From Thalassospiraceae bacterium LMO-JJ14 (GTDB taxonomy: Bacteria > Pseudomonadota > Alphaproteobacteria > Rhodospirillales > Casp-alpha2): DNA of 64,000 nucleotides. Below, piece by piece: positions 56,349 through 64,000 of this stretch; position 1 is the first letter of the stretch, and every line of letters begins with the position of its first letter. The stretch covers positions 620,001 through 684,000 of the forward strand of contig CP134604.1 in assembly GCA_021555105.2 (NCBI GenBank). Direction: 5' to 3'. The position numbers and the translations under genes are program-made. The notes below the pieces were generated by a model that searched no databases, had not been told where the DNA came from, and worked only from the letters and a program-made list of their open reading frames with translations.

Positions 56349-56669
56349 GTGCCGAGCCCACTTGGTGTGCGAATTAAAGAACTAAGAAAGTCCAAAAAAT
56401 TCACACTTGAACAATTGGCAGAGAGAATCGGATCGAGCAAAGGGTATGTATGGGAGCTAGAAAATAAGGATGATATTCGACCATCGGCAGAAAAATTAGA
56501 CAAGATAGCAGTCACGCTTGATACTACATCTGAGTTCCTTCTGACTGGAAAGGACGCCGACTCAGCTGTTGAAGAGGACAAAGCGTTTTTCCGCAAGTAT
56601 CAGGAAATGCCGCCTGAAACGAAGGAGAAAATCCGCAGAATGTTGCATATCTGGGATTCTGACGATTGA
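56349..56669 (+). CDS. XRE-family helix-turn-helix regulator
   Basis: A 106-residue Cro/CI-type repressor: IKELRKSKKFTLEQLAERIGSSKGYVWELENK is the DNA-binding domain. The tail (about 75-106) may contact the partner ImmA/IrrE. GTG start with GGGAG upstream. Divergent from the ubiquitin-like operon with two palindromes between them, and overlaps the ImmA gene by 4 bases. Confidence 0.9.
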   Translation: MPSPLGVRIKELRKSKKFTLEQLAERIGSSKGYVWELENKDDIRPSAEKLDKIAVTLDTTSEFLLTGKDADSAVEEDKAFFRKYQEMPPETKEKIRRMLHIWDSDD

Positions 56670-57472
56670 ACGAAACTTACGCACTGTCAGCCAAACGTGA
56701 AGCAATCAATTTATCGAATCTTCTTAAGCTCACGCTTGGCGAAGAGCGTTTTCCAGTGGATGTGAAATTAATTGCCAAAGAGCGCTCAAAAAACGAAGCA
56801 GACCCAATTACTCTAATAAAAGGAGACAAATTGGACGGGTTTGAAGGTGCGCTTTACCCAAGCCCGTCAGGCAAACCAGAATGGGCAATCTTGTATAATT
56901 CATCAATTCGAGAGGCTGGGAGGGTGCGGTTTACGTTAGCTCATGAGTTAGGGCACTACATTTTGCATCGTTCCGTGTTAGACCCGGTAGCAATACAGTG
57001 TGATCGCCGAGATATGACAAGATGGAGTGATGGCGATCTCATTGAGGCAGAAGCAAATGAATTTGCATCGTACTTGTTGATGCCCCTGGACGATTACCGC
57101 GTGCAAGTCGGTAACGCACAAATGACTTTTGATCTAGCACGACACTGTGGGGACCGTTACGGAGTGTCGCTTACAGCGGTGTTGTTAAAATGGGTTGAAT
57201 TTACAGACGCCGCAGTCGTGTTGGTAGCTTCTGATAAAGGCGAAATTGCTTGGTCCAAGTCTAGTGCCAAAGCATTTAAGCGGGGTATTTTTTTCCGCAA
57301 AGGCTCACGCTTGCCAGAATGTTCAGTGGCGGCAATTGGTGCCGGATCAATTTTTGATTCTGGAGATGTAGCAGAGCTTCCGAAAGGTGTCTGGCACGCG
57401 AATAGCGCCGCTAGAGAATGGTCCGTGTTCTCGAAGCGATACAACGATTTGTCGTTGGTTGAGTTCCTCTAG
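56666..57472 (+). CDS. ImmA/IrrE-family metallopeptidase
   Basis: A 268-residue protein with zinc motif HELGH (93-97) and the downstream glutamate in EAEANEFASYLLMP (about 127-140). ImmA/IrrE proteases relieve repression by cutting their partner XRE repressor, as in ICEBs1 and the Deinococcus DdrO system. TTG start overlapping the XRE stop (TTGA). So the pair is probably the signal-responsive switch of the divergent operon. Codon use is AT-rich. Confidence 0.9.
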   Translation: MNETYALSAKREAINLSNLLKLTLGEERFPVDVKLIAKERSKNEADPITLIKGDKLDGFEGALYPSPSGKPEWAILYNSSIREAGRVRFTLAHELGHYILHRSVLDPVAIQCDRRDMTRWSDGDLIEAEANEFASYLLMPLDDYRVQVGNAQMTFDLARHCGDRYGVSLTAVLLKWVEFTDAAVVLVASDKGEIAWSKSSAKAFKRGIFFRKGSRLPECSVAAIGAGSIFDSGDVAELPKGVWHANSAAREWSVFSKRYNDLSLVEFL

Positions 57473-57863
57473 TTCGTCTAGAGAGACTATCCTCAAAATT
57501 TTTATCACATCGTGATATTGCGCCAAAATAACTATATAATGCCCGAGGAATCTCCGAAGCCTTAAGGCTCCGGATGCGCCTTGGAAGCCTTAAGGCTTCC
57601 GAGTCCTTAGGCCTACCCCTTAAGGCTTCTTGGGCGTTCAATGAGCGCACCGCCTCCGTAAGGCCCCGCGTTAACCTCTGAGACGGAACCAAGGCCTTAT
57701 GCCGATGCGCGTAGATTTATTCCGAATTACAGTCGATTCCGCCTCGGAGGCCTAAGGCCTCCGAAGCCTTAGGCCTCCAGTACAAACCGGCTGAAAACCC
57801 CGCAGACTGCTAAAGAGGTCGGGCATTGTGCCGTTGACCCTTTAAGGGCAAGGCTCATTCACT
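57473..57863. other. Gap rich in CTTAAG/CCTAAGG palindromes
   Basis: No gene. The gap holds palindromic units including GGAAGCCTTAAGGCTTCC (57583-57600, perfect 18-bp) and GGAGGCCTAAGGCCTCC (57746-57762), plus GAAGCCTTAAGGCTCC, TCCTTAGGCCT, CCCTTAAGGCTTC and GAAGCCTTAGGCCTCC. Related units recur at 58900-58922 and 59037-59054. Confidence 0.7.
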
Positions 57864-58220
57864 TTGACGGCAGAAACCACCATACCGGAACGAATCTACC
57901 TCACGCGAGCGGAGGCCGCCGCCTGGCTATCTGTGTCCGTCGACACATTTGCGTTCCTCGGCATCCCTTATTGCGACCTTGGCCCCCGTATACGGCGCTG
58001 GAGCGTCATCGACATCATTGCCTTCATGGATGATACTCGGAACTGCGACAGCGCCCGAACCTCGACAACGAGGAGAAGGCAACAATGCGCATCTTCAAAC
58101 GCGACGGCTCACCGCTCCGGCGGTCCCAGTTCGTCCAGCAAGGCCGTCACGGCTGTTCGTAGCTCCGGCAACGTGGTCTCTACGGTGCGCCATACGCGGG
58201 CATTTTCGATCATCGCATAG
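57864..58220 (+). CDS. Excisionase-like HTH protein, duplicate copy with altered tail
   Basis: The first 75 residues are an AlpA/Xis-like MerR-type helix-turn-helix (IYLTRAEAAAWLSVSVDTFAFLGIPYCDL, RRWSVIDIIAFMDD), nearly identical in its second half to the protein at 59630-59956. After about residue 82 the DNA switches to unrelated sequence and the tail to 118 residues is accidental. TTG start. Similarity increases toward the 3' end. Confidence 0.65.
   Translation: MTAETTIPERIYLTRAEAAAWLSVSVDTFAFLGIPYCDLGPRIRRWSVIDIIAFMDDTRNCDSARTSTTRRRQQCASSNATAHRSGGPSSSSKAVTAVRSSGNVVSTVRHTRAFSIIA
58085..58162 (+). pseudogene. Truncated integrase start
   Basis: ATGCGCATCTTCAAACG (58085-) copies the first ten codons of the island integrase (MRIFKRDGSP) including the GAGGAGAAGG ribosome site. 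Homology to 59851 onward stops at about 58112; an unrelated frame then ends at TAG (58160-58162). Confidence 0.85.
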
Positions 58221-58465
58221 CCGTGAATCAACATGTTGCGAAAGCCGACGATGGCCGACAGGTCGGGGACGCGTGCGGCGATCTCGGGCGCGGTTTTCGA
58301 CAGGCGGTTGAGCGCCTCGCCGATGATCTCGAACTTGCGTTCGACTGCCGCGCGGACAAGCGGGTTTGCGATATATTCCGCCTCCGTCATGCCGTCGGTG
58401 AATGCGGCGATGGCTTGGGCTGCTTCCTGCGCATCCCACAGGAATGCGCGTGGATCATGCGGCAT
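58109..58465 (-). CDS. hepT: HepT-like HEPN ribonuclease toxin (DUF86)
   Basis: A 118-residue HEPN-domain protein with the catalytic R-x4-H-x-Y as R76, H81, Y83 (RNMLIHGY). MntA-type partners adenylylate the tyrosine to inactivate it. Starts inside the 3' end of mntA. The stop codon lies exactly at the junction with the truncated integrase copy. GC-rich codons unlike the neighbouring XRE/ImmA genes. Confidence 0.9.
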   Translation of the reverse strand: MPHDPRAFLWDAQEAAQAIAAFTDGMTEAEYIANPLVRAAVERKFEIIGEALNRLSKTAPEIAARVPDLSAIVGFRNMLIHGYAMIENARVWRTVETTLPELRTAVTALLDELGPPER

Positions 58466-58778
58466 ACAGCACCTCGCGCGCACGGTCGATTTCGGCCAGG
58501 ATATAGGGGTTGCTGACCGCCCCGGCCTCGATCAGGTCGACCGGGCGACTAAGCAGTTTTTCCAGTTCGGCGCGCAGGCCGAACACCTGTTCCAGCGGCG
58601 TGAACCCGCCACCGTCCACGAACTCGACGAGGAAATCGGCGTCACTTCGCATCGGGTCGAAATCATGCCCGCGCGCGGCGGAGCCGAAAACCTCCAGCCG
58701 TGCCACGTGATGACGGCGGCAAAGATCGGCGATCCTGTCACGGTGGCGGGCGAGTTCGGTCAGCATAGTGCGGTTCAT
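58455..58778 (-). CDS. mntA: MntA-like minimal nucleotidyltransferase antitoxin
   Basis: A 107-residue MNT-fold protein with intact motif GS at 32-33 (FGSAARG) and D-x-D at 46-48 (SDADFLVEF). These transfer AMP to HepT tyrosine. ATG at 58778 chosen as the family amino end. The stop overlaps hepT start by 11 bases; order antitoxin-toxin. Confidence 0.9.
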   Translation of the reverse strand: MNRTMLTELARHRDRIADLCRRHHVARLEVFGSAARGHDFDPMRSDADFLVEFVDGGGFTPLEQVFGLRAELEKLLSRPVDLIEAGAVSNPYILAEIDRAREVLYAA

Positions 58779-59219
58779 CCTCGTTCGCGGCGGCGTTTCG
58801 CAACGCCATGACATGCAGGATAGGCAATATTTACGGCTCTGGCATATGATTTTTGCCCGTGAACGGCGAAACCTCAAATGACGCCTCGATATCGACATTC
58901 CCTTAAGCTTAAAGCTTAAGGGCAGTCCCCTTAAGGCCTCATTTCAGTACCTGACAGCACACCGCCCCTAACCTCATAAGACCATCTGGCTGGGTCCGAA
59001 TCGCTTCCGCTGCACATTCTTTTCATCCTGTCTACGAGGCCTAAGGCCTCCGATACACGACCCAGTTTTTTCTGCTCTGATTAATGTCAGAAAACGGATC
59101 GATTCATCACGTCCGTATCGATGTGAAACTTAGACAGGGAGAATTTCCAATGTGCCCGATGCCTTCCTTTATGCCTTTCCAAATACAATCATACACTCGC
59201 AATTTTCCTGCTTCGCTAC

Positions 59220-59380
59220 GTATACGTAACGTATACGTGCGAGACGTCATTCCCCCATGCCCGTTACGTATACGCGAATCCCCGTATACGGAATCGGCCC
59301 CCTGAATGCGGCCTTGAAACAGTCATTTCCGTATACGTATACGGAAACGCGACATCAGAGGCGCGGCGTGTTCCGTATAC
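59220..59380. repeat. Cluster of seven GTATAC palindromes
   Basis: GTATAC occurs at 59220, 59231, 59268, 59284, 59331, 59337 and 59375, mostly as CGTATACG. Two occur side by side as CCGTATACGTATACGG. Single copies lie in both xis-like genes (57988, 59754). Probable binding sites. Confidence 0.8.
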
Positions 59381-59510
59381 GGGAGAATCATTGCCAACGG
59401 TTTCACGGTTATACGGTTCAAGGATTGGCATGGATGGTGATGCAAATGACAGGTTTAACGGAAAAATTCCCTTTAAAAGAAAAATCTCAAAACGAAATAA
59501 AATTGCTCTT

Positions 59511-59541
59511 TGCCTTTAAAAGAACCGGTTTCTTTTAAAGG
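59511..59541. repeat. Inverted repeat CCTTTAAAAGA / TCTTTTAAAGG
   Basis: CCTTTAAAAGA-ACCGGTT-TCTTTTAAAGG forms 11-bp arms around a 7-base spacer (59513-59541). Further half-sites are CCCTTTAAAAGA (59469-59480) and TCTTTTAAAGGC (59549-59560). Confidence 0.7.
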
Positions 59542-59850
59542 AACGTTTTCTTTTAAAGGCATTCGACTGGCGGGAGCAAAGCGGTTTATGCCGGTCCCCT
59601 GTTGATAATCATTCGGAGGTTCAAGGACGTTGAAGATCGAGGCACCTATTCCGGAAAGGCGCTACCTCACTCGCGAGGAAGCCGCCATCTGGCTATCCGT
59701 GTCCGTCGATACATTCGCGTCCCTCGGCATTCCCTATTGCGATCTTGGCCCCCGTATACGGCGCTGGAGCGTTATCGACATCATTGCCTTCATGGATGAT
59801 ACTCGGAACTGCGACAGCGCCCGAACCTCGACAACGAGGAGAAGGCAACA

Positions 59851-61034
<1,184 letters not shown>

Positions 61035-61198
61035 ACACGTGCCCGCCGTGATATTGCCGGTTCGGGGCCGGCGTTTAGGCGAACGGGCCGGAACATACGA
61101 ATGCGCCTCCGGCCTAGCAAGCGAAAAATGACTGACGGTTTACGTCTCTACGGCGAGGAGCCAGGTGAGGCGCCCTCATTTACGGCAGACAGCCCCGC

Positions 61199-61558
61199 TT
61201 AGCGTTCCTCGTCGTCGACTTCGATGTGTTCCTTGACCTCGGCTACGTCGTCATCTTCATCAAGATCGGACGTATCCTCGATCAGATCCTCATCGTCGTC
61301 GTCGTCGATGTCAATGTCATCGTCGTCATCGTCCAGCAATGGATCGTCTTCATCATCCTCGATCTCGTCCACGACAACAGCCTCTTTCTTGGGTTTCGGC
61401 TTCGGCGCTTCGGCGGGCTGGCGTCTTGGTTTAAGGATCGGTTGTGCCTCGACCTTCGTTTCGCATTTCGGGCAGGTCGCGGGGTCCTTGTTCATGTTGT
61501 AGAACTTGGCGCCACAGCTCGGGCACGTCAGCTTCTTTCCCCAATCTGGTTTCACCAC
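61199..61558 (-). CDS. TIGR02300-family acidic zinc-ribbon protein
   Basis: A 119-residue protein. A zinc ribbon (CPSCGAKFYNMNKDPATCPKC) is followed by a basic proline-rich linker and a tail made almost only of aspartate and glutamate. Matches TIGR02300 (FYDLN acid family), of unknown function, normally next to aroA in alphaproteobacteria. Confidence 0.9.
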   Translation of the reverse strand: MVKPDWGKKLTCPSCGAKFYNMNKDPATCPKCETKVEAQPILKPRRQPAEAPKPKPKKEAVVVDEIEDDEDDPLLDDDDDDIDIDDDDDEDLIEDTSDLDEDDDVAEVKEHIEVDDEER

Positions 61559-61742
61559 GGTTTAACTCCTGCAGGTCTGTATTAAAGCTCGTCTGAACGG
61601 GCATTTGCCATGATCCTTGTCGCCTGTCAAAGTCTAAGTTCAACAGCTTTTCCCGGTTTTCCCGAAGCACGGCAATCGGGGCTTTATATCAGGGCCCTGC
61701 GCGGTGTATGACACCCACATAAAAACCGTGCTTTAAGCGAAA

Positions 61743-63095
61743 ATGACAACGAGGTTTACATCCGTGACAACGCTTCGTGCCAAGCCAGCCAAAGGCCTCA
61801 GGGGCATGGTCCGTGTCCCCGGCGACAAGTCCGTTTCACACCGTTCCCTGATGCTTTCCGCACTGGCCATCGGTGAGACGCGGATCACCGGCCTGCTCGA
61901 AGGTGAAGACGTTTTGGCGACGGCCGGTGCGATGCGCGCGATGGGGGCCGGTATCGTCCGCGACGAGGATGGGATCTGGACAGTATCGGGTGTCGGAGTT
62001 GGCGGTCTGATCGAACCCGAAAACGCAATTGATATGGGGAACGCCGGAACCGGTGTGCGGTTGTTGATGGGACTGGTGGCGACACATCCTATCACGTGTA
62101 CGTTTACCGGCGACGCATCCTTGTCGCGCCGCCCAATGGAACGCGTCATGGGGCCGTTGCGCCGCTTCGGTACCCGCTTTACTTCGCGTGAAGGCGGCCT
62201 GTTGCCGATAACGGTGATCGGTGCCGAAAGCCCGGTTCCGGTCCGAGCCGAAATGACGGTGCCGTCCGCACAGGTAAAATCGGCCGTATTGCTGGCCGGC
62301 CTGAATACGCCGGGTGAAACCAGCGTGATCGAAAAAGAAGCGACGCGCGATCATACCGAGAACATGCTGCGGCATTTCGGCGCCGAGGTGAACAGCGAAC
62401 CCTGGCCTGCCGGAGGCGTCCTGATCCGCCTCAAGGGGCAGCCGACCCTTAAGGCGACGGATGTAAAAGTGCCCGCCGATATCTCGTCGGCGGCTTTCCC
62501 GATTGTTGCCGCGCTGATTACGCCGGGCAGCGATGTGGTGATCGAAGCCGTCGGTCTTAACCCGCTGCGTGCCGGTTTGCTGGAAACGTTAAAGGACATG
62601 GGGGCGGATCTGAAGATTGAGGACGAACGCGTCGAAGGCGGAGAGCCGGTCGGCGATATCCGCGTCAAGGCAGGGCCGCTGAAAGGCATCGATGTGCCCC
62701 CTGAACGCGCGCCGTCGATGATCGATGAATATCCCGTTCTCTCCGTATGTGCCGCATTTGCCGAAGGGACAACGCGGATGACCGGCCTGGCCGAACTTCG
62801 GGTCAAGGAGTCCGACCGCCTGGCGGCTATGGTCGAGGGCCTCTCGGCATGCGGAGTGACGGTGCGCGCCGGTGAAGACTGGATGGAAGTTGACGGTGCC
62901 AGCGTGCCGCCGAAAGGCGGCGCCATGATCGCTGTCGACCTGGATCACCGTATTGCCATGAGCTTTCTGGTCCTCGGATGTGCTTGTGAAGATGCGGTTG
63001 CCATTGACGATGCCCAGGCGATTGCGACAAGCTTCCCCGGGTTCGCAGGACTGATGAACGGTCTTGGCGCCGATATCGAGGAGTTTGAGGCATGA
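61743..63095 (+). CDS. aroA: 3-phosphoshikimate 1-carboxyvinyltransferase (EPSP synthase, class II-like)
   Basis: A 450-residue enzyme of the shikimate pathway joining PEP to shikimate-3-phosphate. Motifs [31 protein letters not shown]-type [27 protein letters not shown] and LRVKESDRL. The overall pattern ([21 protein letters not shown]) resembles the class II Agrobacterium CP4 enzyme, but the glyphosate-site residue is Gly in NAGTG rather than CP4's Ala. An internal GTG at 61764 is another possible start. Stop overlaps cmk by 4 bases. Confidence 0.96.
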   Translation: MTTRFTSVTTLRAKPAKGLRGMVRVPGDKSVSHRSLMLSALAIGETRITGLLEGEDVLATAGAMRAMGAGIVRDEDGIWTVSGVGVGGLIEPENAIDMGNAGTGVRLLMGLVATHPITCTFTGDASLSRRPMERVMGPLRRFGTRFTSREGGLLPITVIGAESPVPVRAEMTVPSAQVKSAVLLAGLNTPGETSVIEKEATRDHTENMLRHFGAEVNSEPWPAGGVLIRLKGQPTLKATDVKVPADISSAAFPIVAALITPGSDVVIEAVGLNPLRAGLLETLKDMGADLKIEDERVEGGEPVGDIRVKAGPLKGIDVPPERAPSMIDEYPVLSVCAAFAEGTTRMTGLAELRVKESDRLAAMVEGLSACGVTVRAGEDWMEVDGASVPPKGGAMIAVDLDHRIAMSFLVLGCACEDAVAIDDAQAIATSFPGFAGLMNGLGADIEEFEA

Positions 63096-63727
63096 TCATC
63101 GCCATCGACGGTCCGGCAGCTGCCGGCAAAGGCACGCTGGCCAGGCGCATCGCCGCCGCCTTCGACTTTGCCTATATGGATACGGGATCGCTTTACCGTG
63201 CCACGGCAAAAAAAGTGCTGGATCAGGCGATAAACCCGGAAGATGCCCAGGGCTGTACGGTGGTGGCGCTTAATCTGACGCCGGAAGATCTGGTGGTCGA
63301 TGGCCTCAGAACAGAAGAAGTCGGCCAGGCGGCATCCGTTGTGTCCGTTATTCCGGATGTGCGCGCCGCCCTTTTGAGGTTCCAGCGCGATGTCGCGGCC
63401 AGTCCGCCGGGCGGGAAGGCCGGGGCCGTTTTGGATGGCCGGGACGTCGGAACCGTTGTCTGTCCGGACGCCGATGTGAAATTTTTCATCACGGCCTCGG
63501 CCGAGGTGCGCGCAGAGCGGCGCTTTAAAGAGTTGCGTGAAGCGGGCGATGACGCTATATACGCCCGCGTTTTGGAGGAAATGAGAGAACGCGACGAACG
63601 CGATACCAACCGCGCCGTGGCACCTCTCAAACCGGCCGAAGATGCGACGGTCATCGATACGTCCGGGCTGGATGCCGATCAGGTATTCGAACAGGCCCGT
63701 CGGATCGTTGCCGCGAAACAGGCCTGA
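63092..63727 (+). CDS. cmk: Cytidylate kinase
   Basis: A 211-residue CMP/dCMP kinase. P-loop [26 protein letters not shown] and [18 protein letters not shown] motifs are intact. It starts within the aroA stop (ATGA) and precedes rpsA, the standard order. Confidence 0.96.
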   Translation: MIIAIDGPAAAGKGTLARRIAAAFDFAYMDTGSLYRATAKKVLDQAINPEDAQGCTVVALNLTPEDLVVDGLRTEEVGQAASVVSVIPDVRAALLRFQRDVAASPPGGKAGAVLDGRDVGTVVCPDADVKFFITASAEVRAERRFKELREAGDDAIYARVLEEMRERDERDTNRAVAPLKPAEDATVIDTSGLDADQVFEQARRIVAAKQA

Positions 63728-63869
63728 ACTTCCCAATTGACCAGAACCGTCCGCAAAGGACGGCGCCACTGAACCGCCCAGGGATGCAAAAATCCCGTGG
63801 GTATATGTTGTTTGAAGACCGCCGGAACCAACCGGTCGGCCGGAAACGAAACTGAAGGATAATATACTT

Positions 63870-64000
63870 ATGGCCAACACTGACGCCTCGAGCGAGGCTC
63901 CCGTAATTACTGAAGATTTCGCTGCCCTTTTGGATGAACAACTGGGCACAGAAGACGACGGCTTCGAAGGCCGCGTTCTTAAAGGCACCGTTATTTCCAT
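63870..64000 (+). CDS. rpsA: Ribosomal protein S1 (partial)
   Basis: The first 43 codons are present before the window ends. The start ANTDASSEAPVITEDFAALL followed by FEGRVLKGTVIS is the entry to the first S1 domain. AAGGA lies 10 bases upstream. Order cmk-rpsA confirms it. Confidence 0.93.
   Translation, partial: MANTDASSEAPVITEDFAALLDEQLGTEDDGFEGRVLKGTVIS

Larger units (their letters stand above)
58779..59629. other. 850-base repeat-rich non-coding region before xis
   Basis: No credible gene; open frames near 59084-59538 have no family or ribosome site. It holds CCCTTAAGCTT-A-AAGCTTAAGGG (58900-58922, perfect), GAGGCCTAAGGCCTCC (59038-59053), seven GTATAC palindromes between 59220 and 59380, and four CTTTTAAAGG-type units from 59469 to 59560. 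It could be a control or recombination region. Confidence 0.6.

Noticed and set aside
59084-59538. Two short plus-strand frames in the repeat-rich region
   Set aside because: Their codons are made of the GTATAC repeats and no ribosome site or family is visible.
59220-59560. CRISPR array
   Set aside because: The repeats are 6-12 bases, palindromic and unevenly spaced with no unique spacers of constant length, and no cas genes exist in the window.

Overview
The window reads as the chromosome of an alphaproteobacterium, probably a free-living or marine member of the Rhodospirillales. The support is gene order and family content: the tRNA-Ala / TIGR02300 / aroA / cmk / rpsA cluster, the kdsD-lptC-lptA-lptB-rpoN-hpf-ptsN cluster, GcvA-type LysR regulators, PAS_5 proteins, DUF1127 and an IalB-like protein. 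This is inference from genes; no rRNA is present. Most of the window is ordinary, GC-rich, densely packed core genome with frequent 4-base ATGA overlaps.

Layout. 0-1.1 kb: a KaiB protein, the first codons of a further gene, and an AT-rich gap. 1.1-17.1 kb: housekeeping and metabolism (receiver protein, pterin dehydratase, secreted protease, SDR, acetoacetyl-CoA synthetase, LysR, DinB, RsbU-like phosphatase, quinone oxidoreductase, SpoU methylase, asparaginase, LepA). 17.2-19.7 kb: tRNA-Ser(GGA) followed by a tyrosine integrase gene bracketed by a 137-bp inverted repeat that includes the tRNA 3' end, then a small helix-turn-helix gene. 19.7-51.85 kb: core again: an antiporter, a rhodanese/YeeE sulfur pair, aminotransferase, peptidases, tRNA-Leu(CAG) with a short RNase D, the LPS-transport/sigma-54 cluster, small heat shock protein, S9 peptidase, HDAC-like deacetylase, PurC, and CYTH-CHAD and SixA phosphatases.

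51.892-61.005 kb is a genomic island in tRNA-Ala(GGC). It is bounded by a 49-bp direct repeat of the tRNA 3' end and carries its own excisionase-like and integrase genes at the tRNA end. Its cargo looks like defence: an anti-phage dCTP deaminase (AvcD/DcdV type) coupled to a 61-codon gene; a ubiquitin-like operon (57-aa protein, multiubiquitin-domain protein, ThiF/E1, DUF6527); a divergent XRE plus ImmA/IrrE pair with two related palindromes in the shared promoter region; and a MntA-HepT toxin-antitoxin pair sitting against a truncated duplicate of the xis-int start. The modules differ visibly in base composition, so the island is a mosaic. Three separate families of short palindromes fill its non-coding parts.

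61.0-64.0 kb returns to core genome: tRNA-Ala, TIGR02300, aroA, cmk and the start of rpsA.

The best candidate for something little described is the XRE/ImmA-controlled ubiquitin-like operon, which has no visible E2 or JAB peptidase and whose E1 has no cysteine after residue 272. Next are the dCTP deaminase unit with its 61-codon partner and hairpin-bearing leader, and the integrase enclosed by inverted tRNA-tail repeats. No database search could be run; family names rest on recognised motifs and sequence patterns.
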